Positions 25,593-33,872 of a stretch of 64,000 nucleotides of DNA are shown one piece after another. The notes under the pieces were generated by a model. It was not told where the DNA came from, did no database searches, and worked only from the letters and a program-made list of their open reading frames with translations. Source of the stretch: Micromonospora sp. RHAY321 (GTDB lineage: Bacteria; Actinomycetota; Actinomycetes; Mycobacteriales; Micromonosporaceae); assembly GCF_023896955.1 (NCBI RefSeq), contig NZ_JAMHIW010000007.1, positions 235,069 to 299,068 of the forward strand. Direction: 5' to 3'. Numbering within the stretch: position 1 is the first letter of the stretch; every line of letters starts with the position of its first letter. A program made the translations under genes and the position numbers.

Positions 25593-26996
25593 TCAGCCGT
25601 GTGCCTTGCCTCGGCCGCCGGGGCCGAGCTTCTTGCGGGGGCGGACCGAGATCTCGATCGGGCTGCCCTCGTACCCGAACTCCTCACGGAGCTTGCGCTC
25701 GACGAAGCGCTGGTAGCCGGCGTCGAGCGGGCCGGTGGTGAAGAGCACGAACCGCGGCGGCGCCACTCCGGCCTGGGTGGCGAACAGGATCCGCGGCGCG
25801 CGTCCACCGCGCACGGGGTGCGGGGTGGCCTGCACCAGCGCGGTGAGCCACTGGTTGAGGTGCGCGGTCGGCACGCGCGTCTCCCAGCTGGCCAGTGCCT
25901 TGTTCAGGGCCGGGGCGAGCTTGTCCACCGCGCGGCCGGTCATCGCCGACAGGTTCAGCCGGATGGCCCAGGGGATGCGGCGCAGTTCGCGCTCGATCTC
26001 CTTGTCCAGGTAGTACCGGCGGTCGGCGTCGACCAGGTCCCACTTGTTGAACGCGATGACCAGCGCCCGGCCGGTCTCGGTCACCATCGACAGGATCCGC
26101 TGGTCCTGCTCGCTGATGGGTTCGCTGGAGTCCAGCAGCACCACGGCCACCTCGGCGGCCTCGATGGCCGCCGCCGTGCGGAGGCTGGCGTAGTACTCGG
26201 TGCCGCTGGCTTGACCGACCCGCTTGCGCAGCCCGGCCGTGTCCACCAGTTGCCAGGTCTGACCGCCGATCTCGACCAGGCTGTCCACCGGGTCGACGGT
26301 GGTGCCGGCGACCGCGTCGACGACGGCGCGTTCCTCGCCGGAGAACCGGTTGAGCAGGCTGGACTTGCCGACGTTCGGCCGGCCGACCAGCGCGACCCGA
26401 CGCGGCCCGCGCGGCCGGTTCTCGACGATCGCCGGTGCCTCCGGCAGCGCGGCGAGGATGGCGTCCAGCAGGTCGCCGGAGCCTCGCCCGTGCAGTGCGG
26501 AGACGGGGAACGGCTCGCCGAGGCCGAGCGACCAGAGCGAGGTGGCCTCCATCTCGATGGAGGTGTTGTCGGCCTTGTTCGCCACCAGGATCACCGGCTT
26601 GGCGCTGCGCCGCAGCATCTTCACGGCGGCCTCGTCCACGTCGGTGGAGCCCACCATCGCGTCGACGACGAAGAGCACCACGTCGGCGGTGACGACCGCG
26701 GTCTCGGCCTGCGCCGCGATGGCGGCGGCGCGGTCCTTCGCGTCCGGTTCCCAACCGCCGGTGTCCACCACGGTGAACGCCCGGCCGTTCCACTGCGCGT
26801 CGTACGGCACCCGGTCCCGGGTCACGCCGGGGATGTCCTCGACGACCGCCTGCCGGCGGCCGATGATCCGGTTGACCAGCGTGGACTTACCCACATTGGG
26901 GCGGCCGACCACGGCCACCACCGGCTGCGGGCCGGACGGATCCTCGGAGTCGATGTCGGGCTCGCGCAGCTCGACCCATCCGTCACTGTCGGTCAT
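25593..26996 (-). CDS. der: Ribosome biogenesis GTPase Der (EngA)
   Basis: 467-residue GTPase with two tandem G domains and a C-terminal KH-like domain, needed for 50S ribosome maturation in the cytoplasm. Both P-loops are clear: GRPNVGKST at residues 31-39 and again GRPNVGKSS near 204. DTGGWEP and DTAGLRK are the two G3 motifs, NKAD and NKWD the G4 motifs. An acidic N-terminal extension of about 25 residues is usual in actinobacteria. The start is ATG 26996 with GGGAG 4 nt upstream. A strong hairpin follows the gene. In many actinobacteria cmk lies immediately upstream; here the upstream neighbour is an unrelated kinase on the other strand. Confidence 0.97.
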   Translation of the reverse strand: MTDSDGWVELREPDIDSEDPSGPQPVVAVVGRPNVGKSTLVNRIIGRRQAVVEDIPGVTRDRVPYDAQWNGRAFTVVDTGGWEPDAKDRAAAIAAQAETAVVTADVVLFVVDAMVGSTDVDEAAVKMLRRSAKPVILVANKADNTSIEMEATSLWSLGLGEPFPVSALHGRGSGDLLDAILAALPEAPAIVENRPRGPRRVALVGRPNVGKSSLLNRFSGEERAVVDAVAGTTVDPVDSLVEIGGQTWQLVDTAGLRKRVGQASGTEYYASLRTAAAIEAAEVAVVLLDSSEPISEQDQRILSMVTETGRALVIAFNKWDLVDADRRYYLDKEIERELRRIPWAIRLNLSAMTGRAVDKLAPALNKALASWETRVPTAHLNQWLTALVQATPHPVRGGRAPRILFATQAGVAPPRFVLFTTGPLDAGYQRFVERKLREEFGYEGSPIEISVRPRKKLGPGGRGKAHG

Positions 26997-27239
26997 GCCA
27001 CTCCCAGATCGGATCAGCAGTTCGCGAAGCGGACGGCGACACGTCGCCGTTCCCGCTCCGGAGCTGAGAAGCACGACCGCGTCCGTCGCCGCCGTGCCGG
27101 TACACTTGATCCGTCAATGCTACTGTCCGCATTCGCGAACGCCCGAGGTCCCTGCCAAGCTCACGTCGGCGGCGCCACGTAGGCTTTTCAACGGGTGACC
27201 TCTACTCATCTTCCCACCGGCCGGTGGGAGACCGGACGG

Positions 27240-27809
27240 ATGGCAATGAACGGGATTCTGGCGGTAGTCGGGCTGGCGGGCACCGGGAAGTCGACGGTCG
27301 TCGCCATGGTGCAGAAGGCGACCGGTGCTCCCGTCGTCTACTTCGGCGGCGTGATCGTGGGTGAGGTGCGACGTCGTGGTCTCCCCGTCAACGAACAGAC
27401 CGAACGCACCGTCCGGGAAGAAGTGCGCCGCCTGCACGGTATGAGCGCTGTCGCCCAGCTCGCCGCCGACGACATCGGCAAGCAGCTGACCGAGCAGCCG
27501 CTGGTCATCATCGACGGCCTGTACAGCTACGCCGAGTACGAGTACCTGACCGAGCGCTTCCCGGACACGCTGCGCACCCTCGCCGTGCACGCCCCGCGTG
27601 AGATGCGCGAGGAGCGACTGGGCAAGCGTGCCCACCGGCCGCTGACGCCCGAGGAGATCACCTCGCGTGACCTCCGCGAGATCAGCACCCTGGACAAGGC
27701 CACGCCGATCGTGCTGGCCGACTGGCACGTCGTCAACGATGACAGCGTCGACGTCCTCGCCGAGCGCCTGGACCGGGTGGGCCTCACCGACGTGCCCATG
27801 TCCCGCTGA
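27240..27809 (+). CDS. P-loop nucleoside/nucleotide kinase-like protein
   Basis: 189-residue P-loop NTPase of the adenylate/dephospho-CoA/nucleoside kinase fold. Walker A is GLAGTGKST (residues 11-19); IIDGLYSYAEYE has the Walker B-like position, and a lid-like Arg-rich stretch follows (APREMREERLGKRAH). ATG 27240 has GGGAG 9 nt upstream; a second ATG is at 27246. It is not a typical CMP kinase, which would be expected next to der. It is transcribed together with a thymidylate-kinase-like gene 58 nt downstream. The substrate is unknown; the context suggests a role with the neighbouring aminotransferase-Nudix and oxidoreductase genes. Confidence 0.75.
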   Translation: MAMNGILAVVGLAGTGKSTVVAMVQKATGAPVVYFGGVIVGEVRRRGLPVNEQTERTVREEVRRLHGMSAVAQLAADDIGKQLTEQPLVIIDGLYSYAEYEYLTERFPDTLRTLAVHAPREMREERLGKRAHRPLTPEEITSRDLREISTLDKATPIVLADWHVVNDDSVDVLAERLDRVGLTDVPMSR

Positions 27810-27867
27810 CCGTCGCCGACAACCAGCGCGCCGCGTGGTGTGATGGGCCGGTGGAAACGGGACTCCG

Positions 27868-28548
27868 GTGACGCGACACCCCCGGGGTCCGGCACTCGTG
27901 GTGGCGGTCGAGGGCCTGGAGGGCGCCGGCAAGACCACGGTGGTGCAGCGGTGCGCCGCGATGCTGTCGGCCCGGTCGGTGTCCGCCACGGTGGTGCCGG
28001 AGTTCACCAGCTCACCGCTCGGCAGCTATCTGATGACCCGGCTCTCCACCGACCGCTTCCTGCGTGACCCGGCCAACGTCCCGTCGGCGTGGACGCAGGT
28101 GTTCTCCGTCGTGGCCGACCTCGCGTACGCGGTCGAGTACGCGGTGCCTGCGGCGGCCCGTACGCACGCGGTCGTGCTCAAGGACCGGTGGCACGAGAGC
28201 GTGGTGGCGTGCCAGCACGTCGCGCTGGCCGACGAGTACGGGCTGGACGACCGGGTGGCCTGCGAAATGATCGACGGTGTCGTGCGCACCCTCCCCGACC
28301 CGGCGGACGTCAGGATCTGGCTGCACGCACCGGAGGCGGTACGCGTTGACCGGTTGCGGGCACGGGCCGACTACGACCCCGGGGACCTGCCCGTGCTGCG
28401 GCGGCGGGAGCGGGCGTACCAGCAGTTGCTGAGTGACCCGCGGCGGCGCGGCGGGTTCGTCTTCGTGGATTCGTCGCGGCCGGTCGGCGAGGTCGTGGAC
28501 GCGGTGCTGGAGACCATCATGGCGGCACTCGACGGCCCGTCGCTTTAG
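27868..28548 (+). CDS. Thymidylate kinase-like protein
   Basis: 226-residue P-loop kinase related to dTMP kinase. Walker A is GLEGAGKTT (residues 16-24); the segment LKDRWHESVVA corresponds to the DR(Y/W) motif of TMP kinases; ADVRIWLHAPEAVRVDRLRAR is the usual strand and LID-entry region. The start is GTG at 27868, and no good ribosome-binding site is visible, so it may depend on the upstream kinase gene. The housekeeping tmk is normally elsewhere, so this is a specialised paralogue. The 3' end overlaps the convergent DegT-Nudix gene by 4 nt, with interlocked stop codons. Possibly activates a deoxynucleotide or nucleotide-sugar precursor (inference). Confidence 0.75.
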   Translation: MTRHPRGPALVVAVEGLEGAGKTTVVQRCAAMLSARSVSATVVPEFTSSPLGSYLMTRLSTDRFLRDPANVPSAWTQVFSVVADLAYAVEYAVPAAARTHAVVLKDRWHESVVACQHVALADEYGLDDRVACEMIDGVVRTLPDPADVRIWLHAPEAVRVDRLRARADYDPGDLPVLRRRERAYQQLLSDPRRRGGFVFVDSSRPVGEVVDAVLETIMAALDGPSL

Positions 28549-30278
28549 AGGACCAGCCGGGGCGCCGCCAGCCCCACCTCGCGGTACGCGAACCACCGTT
28601 GCAGCACCCGCTTGACGTCGGTGCTGCACTGCGACGCGGCCAGGCCGGCCAGCCCCACCCAGCGGATGCTCACGTGCTCGGAGCTCAGCACGGGGACGGC
28701 CGTGGGTTCGACGTCGACCGCGAAGTTGAACTGTCGGGCGAGCCGACCGTCGGAGTCGACGTAGTCGAAGATGGCGAAGATCTCCGAGGCGGCGCGGACG
28801 CGCAGGCCGGTCTCCTCGAAGACCTCCCGGGACAGGGCGTCGAGCAGGGTCTCCCCCGGCTCCACCTCGCCACCGACGATCTCCTCGAAGCCACCCATGA
28901 AGTCGTCGGGACGCCGCTTGGCCAGCAGCACCTCCGTGTCGCCGTCCACCAGGCGAGGTACGACGGCCCCGACCACGAAGCGCTCGATCTGGTCGGCGGC
29001 GGCCGCGGCCACGGCGGCGGAGACGGAGACGGAGACGGGATGCCGGGCCGGATCGGCGTCCGCCATGTCGAGTTCGCTCAGGGCGCGCGCCAGACACGCA
29101 CCCAGCGCCCGGAAACGCTCGGCCGTGCCCGGGTCCTCCCCCACGGGCACCGGGACCCGCACCACCGCCGACTGGAGGTGTTCCGCCACGGGGACCGGCC
29201 GTCGCAGGCTGACACCCGGCTTGTCGGTGACCGGGGACCGGGGGTGCTGGAAGAGGTGCCAGTGGGAGAGGCTGCCGAAGGTGCCCGCGCCGGTCAGCTC
29301 CTGGTAGCCGGCCTCCCGCACGTACGCGACCAGCCGCCGCACGTCGGCCGGCGGTCGGTGCACCACCAGGGGCAGCGCGTAGTAGGAGCATCGGACCTCG
29401 GGCGACGGCGGCAGCAGCGGCGAGATCGCGTCCACCGGCCCGAGCGCCTCCAGGAACCGCTCGACGTGGCGCTGCTTGGCGACCAGCCAGCGTGGCAGCC
29501 GGTCGAGGTAGACGGCGGCCATGGCGACGCCCAGTGGGTGGGCGCGGTACTTCAGGCCCAGGCCGGTGTCGGCGTACCGGTGCAGGGGATGGTCCGGCGG
29601 TATTTCGTTGATCGACCGACGGTTGAAGTGCCCCAGCAGGTTGGCCCGGACGTAGATCTCCTGGTCGTCGGTGCAGAGCACACCGCCCTCGCCGGCGGAC
29701 ACGATCTTGTTGCCCTGCAGGCTCCAGGCCGCGACGTCGGCCAGGCCACCGACGGGTTCTCCGGCCACGGACGCGCCATGGGCGTGCGAGCAGTCCTCGA
29801 CCAGCGCGATCCCGTGCCGGTCACAGAACTCCCGGTACAGGCGGACCGGCTGCGGATAGCCCCACATGTGGGTGATGACCATCGCCCGGGTCCGCGGGGT
29901 GAGCAGCCGTTCCGCGAGGTCGAGATCCAGGAGGCCGGCGACGGTCGAGTCGACCAGCACGGGCACGGCCCCGAGCTGGAACAGCGGCAGAGCGGTGGCG
30001 AAGAAGGTGTACGCGGGGCAGAGCACCTCGTCGCCGGGCCCGATCTCCAGGGCGTAGTACGCGCTGTGCAGTGCCGCCGTTCCCGACGAGGTGAGCAGGG
30101 CGTACCGGGACCCGGGCAGACGCCGGAACCGTTCCTCGAAGTCCTTGAGGACGCCGGACCGGTCGTAGATGGACACCGACTCGTCGAGCTGGCGCAGCAC
30201 GGCCGCCCGGACCTCGTCGTCGATCGGCGGCCAGGCCTCCGGCCCGGTGGGCGTCGGCTCAGGCGTTTCGGGAGACAC
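28545..30278 (-). CDS. DegT/DnrJ/EryC1 aminotransferase fused to Nudix hydrolase
   Basis: 577-residue two-domain protein. Residues 15-405 form a PLP-dependent DegT/DnrJ/EryC1/StrS-type aminotransferase: SSGTAALHSAYYAL cofactor loop, Asp162 (VEDCSHAHG) and Schiff-base Lys191 (SLQGNKIVSAGEGG). Residues 430-565 are a Nudix domain with a perfect box at 470-492 (Gly470, Glu476, Arg484-Glu485, Glu488-Glu489, Gly491-Leu492). The first half normally transaminates keto-sugars or AHBA-type precursors; the second cleaves nucleoside diphosphate-X. The GTG start has AGAGGA 8 nt upstream and overlaps the oxidoreductase gene by 20 nt, so the two are coupled. The open frame is continuous, so the fusion is not an assembly artefact. 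Product unknown. Confidence 0.9.
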   Translation of the reverse strand: MSPETPEPTPTGPEAWPPIDDEVRAAVLRQLDESVSIYDRSGVLKDFEERFRRLPGSRYALLTSSGTAALHSAYYALEIGPGDEVLCPAYTFFATALPLFQLGAVPVLVDSTVAGLLDLDLAERLLTPRTRAMVITHMWGYPQPVRLYREFCDRHGIALVEDCSHAHGASVAGEPVGGLADVAAWSLQGNKIVSAGEGGVLCTDDQEIYVRANLLGHFNRRSINEIPPDHPLHRYADTGLGLKYRAHPLGVAMAAVYLDRLPRWLVAKQRHVERFLEALGPVDAISPLLPPSPEVRCSYYALPLVVHRPPADVRRLVAYVREAGYQELTGAGTFGSLSHWHLFQHPRSPVTDKPGVSLRRPVPVAEHLQSAVVRVPVPVGEDPGTAERFRALGACLARALSELDMADADPARHPVSVSVSAAVAAAAADQIERFVVGAVVPRLVDGDTEVLLAKRRPDDFMGGFEEIVGGEVEPGETLLDALSREVFEETGLRVRAASEIFAIFDYVDSDGRLARQFNFAVDVEPTAVPVLSSEHVSIRWVGLAGLAASQCSTDVKRVLQRWFAYREVGLAAPRLVL

Positions 30279-31305
30279 CAGGTTCGTCCTCTCTCACCAG
30301 CTGCCCCACCGCGTCCGTGCGGTACGCGTCAGCGATCGCGGCCATCACCCGCAGGCCGTGGCGGTTCTCCCACCTGGCCCGGCGGCGCGAGGCCAGGTCG
30401 GCCACCGCGCTGCCGATGGTGTGGGAGGCCGCCGAGACGGGATCGTAGGAGAACCGCCAGCTCCGGCTGGCACCGCCGGGCAGCCGCATCTGCAGGTACG
30501 ACAACCCGGCGCGGATCACGGCGCCGTTGCCCACGAAGATGTACCGCTCATCCGCCACCTCGGCCAGCCTGGAGATCTCCATGGTTCCCCGGCTCCCGTC
30601 GCGGTGCACGCAACCGAGCCGGACCTGCTCGTCGACCAGGTAGCCCGGGCGGCGTGCGATGTCGGTGACCGTGAGCAGAGTCGGCCTGCCGAGCAGCCGC
30701 AGGACCAGATCCAGGCAGTGGTAGCCCATGTCGGAGATCACGCCGTCGCCGGCCATCTCCGGGTCGTTGCGCCAGGTCTGCCGGTACGACGCCGACGGCC
30801 GCCAGTATCGGGCCCGGTAGCGGACCGCGGGGCCGAGCCGGGGCAGCAGGCGGGCGAGCAAACGGAAGACGGGCAGGAACGGTCGGTCGACCAGGGGGTG
30901 CAGCAGGTCAGCGGCGTCCCGGTACAGCCGGCGAGCGTGCGACAGGTCGCGGGCGTACGGCTTCTCCTTCAGGACCGGGCAGCCGAGCTGGGTGAGATGG
31001 CGGGTGGTCCGCTCGTGCGCGCCGTGCGGCACGGCGACCAGGGCGAAGTCGTACCGTTCGGCGACGGCCGGGAGGCCGGGCAGGAAGCGGGCCTCCGGCG
31101 CGACCCACCCGGCCGCCTGCGCGGCCCGGAACGCGTCCAGCCGTTGCGGCGACGTGTCCACCACGTCCACCACCCCGATGCCGCACCGGGCCAGCGCGGG
31201 CAGCAGAACCCGCTGCGACCGGTCTCCGAGACCGACCAGCAGGCAGCCCCGCCTCGGGTTCGGCTCGCCGACCCGGCGGAAGGCCGACCGGCCGCGAACA
31301 CTCAC
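30259..31305 (-). CDS. Gfo/Idh/MocA-family oxidoreductase
   Basis: 348-residue NAD(P)-dependent oxidoreductase. The GTG at 31305 overlaps the upstream gene's TGA as GTGA; longer in-frame starts would overlap that gene by 60 nt. A Rossmann fold opens with LLVGLGDRSQR (residues 22-32), and the family's EKP motif (KEKPYARDL, Lys115) marks the active-site loop. The C-terminal alpha/beta substrate domain includes GVISDMGYHCLDLVL, with the conserved Asp and His. Such enzymes oxidise or reduce sugars, inositols and their nucleotide-linked forms. With the coupled DegT aminotransferase it makes a plausible oxidation/transamination pair for an amino-sugar-like compound (inference). Confidence 0.9.
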   Translation of the reverse strand: MSVRGRSAFRRVGEPNPRRGCLLVGLGDRSQRVLLPALARCGIGVVDVVDTSPQRLDAFRAAQAAGWVAPEARFLPGLPAVAERYDFALVAVPHGAHERTTRHLTQLGCPVLKEKPYARDLSHARRLYRDAADLLHPLVDRPFLPVFRLLARLLPRLGPAVRYRARYWRPSASYRQTWRNDPEMAGDGVISDMGYHCLDLVLRLLGRPTLLTVTDIARRPGYLVDEQVRLGCVHRDGSRGTMEISRLAEVADERYIFVGNGAVIRAGLSYLQMRLPGGASRSWRFSYDPVSAASHTIGSAVADLASRRRARWENRHGLRVMAAIADAYRTDAVGQLVREDEPGVSRNA

Positions 31306-32039
31306 GCGGGTCGGGCGTCGTTCCACAACGCGTCGACCTCGTCGCCGAACTGGCGATACCACCGGCCGTCCGCGGCGGTGACCCGGAGCCAGGGCTTGTC
31401 GTAGTTCTCCAGGCGGTACGTGTAGTACTTGAGGCAGATCAGGCCGTTGTCGGTGCGGTAGTCCGCCGCCACCACCCCGAAGGGGAACGGCGCGGGCGAG
31501 AACCGGACCTCCGCCCGGGCCTGCGGAATGGCCATGAGCTGACGGAAGTCCGCCGCGCCGTCATTGATCAACCCGCGCTGCCGATCCTTCAGGAAGGGCC
31601 GCTTGGACCGCATCACCGCGTAGTCGACCGCCGGCCCGTCCGGGTCGTACAGCATGACCCGCAGTTCCTTGCCGGCCTTCACGAAGGCCGTCAGGTGCGA
31701 CTCGTAGTTGCTGAAGGTCCGGGCCAGGTCCACACCCGCGAGCACCACCACCGAGCTGCCCGCGAGGAGCGCGGGCAGTTCGTAGGGAGGCTCCTGTTGA
31801 AACCGCGCCCCGGCCGCCGCCCTGCGCAGGTCGGCGACCATGTCGGTGAGCTCGAACCGCAACCCCAGCAGCGCGAGACCCAGCGCACCGATCCCGGTCA
31901 CCGTGAGGGCGGTGATCAGCTTGTCGTCCGCCCAACCGAACAGTGACGCCAACACGGCGCCCAGGCTCACCAGCAGCACCACGGCCAGCTCGACGTGCTG
32001 CCCACGGCGGAACGCGCCCACCATCCGGCGGAATCTCAC
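31302..32039 (-). CDS. Two-TM membrane protein with cytoplasmic PLD-like domain
   Basis: 245-residue protein with two adjacent hydrophobic helices at about 17-36 and 41-60, then a soluble domain of about 170 residues: VVVLAGVDLARTF, a strand-helix pattern with KELRVMLYDPDG, then a beta-rich end (GLICLKYYTYRLENYDKPWLR is split around the last strands). The layout resembles phospholipase D-like domains without a readable HKD motif. GTG start at 32039 with no obvious ribosome-binding site. First gene of a three-gene coupled operon with the Gfo/Idh and DegT-Nudix genes. The two-TM-plus-sensor/effector layout recalls membrane effectors of nucleotide-signal systems, but this is speculation. No family confidently assigned. 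Confidence 0.7.
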   Translation of the reverse strand: MRFRRMVGAFRRGQHVELAVVLLVSLGAVLASLFGWADDKLITALTVTGIGALGLALLGLRFELTDMVADLRRAAAGARFQQEPPYELPALLAGSSVVVLAGVDLARTFSNYESHLTAFVKAGKELRVMLYDPDGPAVDYAVMRSKRPFLKDRQRGLINDGAADFRQLMAIPQARAEVRFSPAPFPFGVVAADYRTDNGLICLKYYTYRLENYDKPWLRVTAADGRWYRQFGDEVDALWNDARPA

Positions 32040-32203
32040 CGCCGCGCCTGTCTCGTCGCTCGCATTCGCGAAACTCTATCCGGCCCCCGCTGGGCGCGGA
32101 ACCGCCGGAACTGACAGCAAGAAAGGACGATCGGGACGGCGACCCGGTCGAACCCGGCTCCCGACGACGACGGTCGGTGGACGGCGGCAGGTACGGGCCG
32201 GGG

Positions 32204-32974
32204 TCAGTCCCCCACGGCGTTGAACAGGGCGGCGACCTCGGCGTTGGTCAACCGCCGGATCCGCCCGGTGCGCAGGTCACCGAGCCGGATGGGCCCGATC
32301 GAGGTACGCACCAGCCGGGTGACCGGGTGTCCGACCTCGGCCAGCAACCGCCGGACGATGTGTTTGCGCCCCTCGTGCAGGCTCAGCTCCACCTGGGCGC
32401 TCTTGCCCAGGGTGTCGACCACCTTGAACGAGTCGACCTTGACCGGCCCGTCCTCCAGCTCGACGCCGGCCAGCAGGCGCTTGCCCAGGTTGCGCGGGAT
32501 CGGCCCGACCACCTCGGCGAGGTACGTCTTCAGCACCTCGTACGAGGGGTGCATGAGCTTGTGCGCGAGGGTGCCGTCGTTGGTGAGCAGCAGCAGGCCC
32601 TCGCTGTCCGCGTCGAGCCGCCCGACGTGGTAGACGCGCTGCTCCACCCGGTTGCCGATGAATTCGGCCAGCTCGTTGCGGCCCTTGTCGTCCGCCATGG
32701 TGGTGACCACCCCGCGCGGCTTGTTCATCGCCACGTACACCAGGCGGGTGTCGACCTGGAGGCGCTCGCCGTCCACGTGGATCACGGCGGTGGCCGGGTC
32801 GACCTTGTCGCCGAGCTTGGCCACCCGGCCGTCCACGGTGACCCGGCGGCGGAAGATCAGGTCCTCGCAGGCACGCCGGGAACCCACGCCGGCGGCGGCG
32901 AGCACCTTCTGCAGGCGCTCGGCACCCTCGTAGACGGGGGCGTCGGGTTTGGGGGAACGGTTATCGGGTCGCAT
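32204..32974 (-). CDS. Pseudouridine synthase RluB family
   Basis: 256-residue RluB/RsuA-type rRNA pseudouridine synthase. The S4 RNA-binding domain occupies about 20-75 (RLQKVLAAAGVGSRRACEDLI); the catalytic Asp121 is in GRLDADSEGLL; LHEGRKHIVRRLLAEVGHPV is the conserved C-terminal motif. It modifies 23S rRNA. The ATG at 32974 overlaps the scpB stop by 14 nt, so translation is coupled. The scpA-scpB-rluB order is conserved in actinobacteria (Rv1709-Rv1711 in M. tuberculosis). The next gene downstream on this strand would usually be cmk; it is missing here. Confidence 0.95.
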   Translation of the reverse strand: MRPDNRSPKPDAPVYEGAERLQKVLAAAGVGSRRACEDLIFRRRVTVDGRVAKLGDKVDPATAVIHVDGERLQVDTRLVYVAMNKPRGVVTTMADDKGRNELAEFIGNRVEQRVYHVGRLDADSEGLLLLTNDGTLAHKLMHPSYEVLKTYLAEVVGPIPRNLGKRLLAGVELEDGPVKVDSFKVVDTLGKSAQVELSLHEGRKHIVRRLLAEVGHPVTRLVRTSIGPIRLGDLRTGRIRRLTNAEVAALFNAVGD

Positions 32975-33872
32975 CAGCAAGCTCTTCTACGTCGTCGGGC
33001 AGGAAGGGTGCGAGGGGCGGCAGCTCGTCGACGGTGTTCAGCCCGAGCTTCTCCAGGAAAAGCGTGGTGGTCCGGTAGAGGAACGCCCCGCTGTCCGTTT
33101 CGGTGCCGCACTCCTCGACAAGGCCGCGCGTAACCAGCGTACGGATGACCCCATCGCAGTTCACACCCCGGATGGCCGAGATGCGCGAACGGGTTACCGG
33201 CTGCTTGTAGGCGACCACGGCGAGGGTCTCCAACGCCGCCTGGGTCAGCCGTACGGACTGCCCGTCCAACACGAACCGTTCGACATAGGTCGCGTATTCC
33301 GGCCGGGTGTACAGCCGCCAGCCGCCAGCCGCCCGGCGCAGCTCGAACCCGTGCCCTGCGGCCGTGTAGCCGGCGGCGATCTCGTCGAGCATCGGCCCGA
33401 CCCGCTCGGCCGGCTGCTCCAGCACCTGGGCCAGGACCAGCTCGCTCACCGGCTCGTCGACCACCAGCAGGATCGCCTCCAGCGCTCCGCGCAGCTCGGC
33501 GTCGGAGAGCACCGGCGCGGGCTCCGGCTCGACCGGCGCCCTCCGCCGCCCCACAGCCTGCCGACGGGGTACGTCCCCGCCCCCGCCCTCCCCCGCACCC
33601 TCCGCGCCCGCCTCGACGGCGCCCGGCTCGCCCTCAGCCGGCTCGCCCGCGCCCGCGCCCGGCTCGACGTCGTCCGGCTCGCTCGGCTCGCTCGGCTCGC
33701 TCGGCTCGCTCGGCTCGCCCGCGATCTTGGCAGAATCCGGCCCCCCGTCGACTCCGGGAGCGGTCTCGACGACCTCGGAGGCGGTGGGAGCGGGTGGGCG
33801 GGGGCGCTCCCACGGCGGAACCCAGGCGGCGGCCTGATCAGCCAGGGAGTCCCGGCGTTCCTCGTCACTCAT
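32961..33872 (-). CDS. scpB: Segregation and condensation protein B
   Basis: 303-residue ScpB, partner of ScpA in the SMC condensin complex. The winged-helix region spans about 125-300 (ELRGALEAILLVVDEP, TQAALETLAVVAYKQPVTRS, ISAIRGVNCDGVIRTL), all family signatures. An N-terminal, disordered Pro/Glu/Gly-rich extension of about 120 residues contains four to five SEP tripeptides encoded by 9-bp tandem repeats at about 33675-33718. ATG 33872 has GGAGGG 8 nt upstream and overlaps the scpA stop region (GATGAGTGA); a GTG at 33881 is less likely. Downstream it overlaps rluB. Confidence 0.95.
   Translation of the reverse strand: MSDEERRDSLADQAAAWVPPWERPRPPAPTASEVVETAPGVDGGPDSAKIAGEPSEPSEPSEPSEPDDVEPGAGAGEPAEGEPGAVEAGAEGAGEGGGGDVPRRQAVGRRRAPVEPEPAPVLSDAELRGALEAILLVVDEPVSELVLAQVLEQPAERVGPMLDEIAAGYTAAGHGFELRRAAGGWRLYTRPEYATYVERFVLDGQSVRLTQAALETLAVVAYKQPVTRSRISAIRGVNCDGVIRTLVTRGLVEECGTETDSGAFLYRTTTLFLEKLGLNTVDELPPLAPFLPDDVEELADATR

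Noticed and set aside
27240..27809. Small kinase considered as cmk
   Set aside because: Lacks CMP-kinase length and motifs beyond the P-loop; fits the broader nucleoside/dephospho-CoA kinase fold better.
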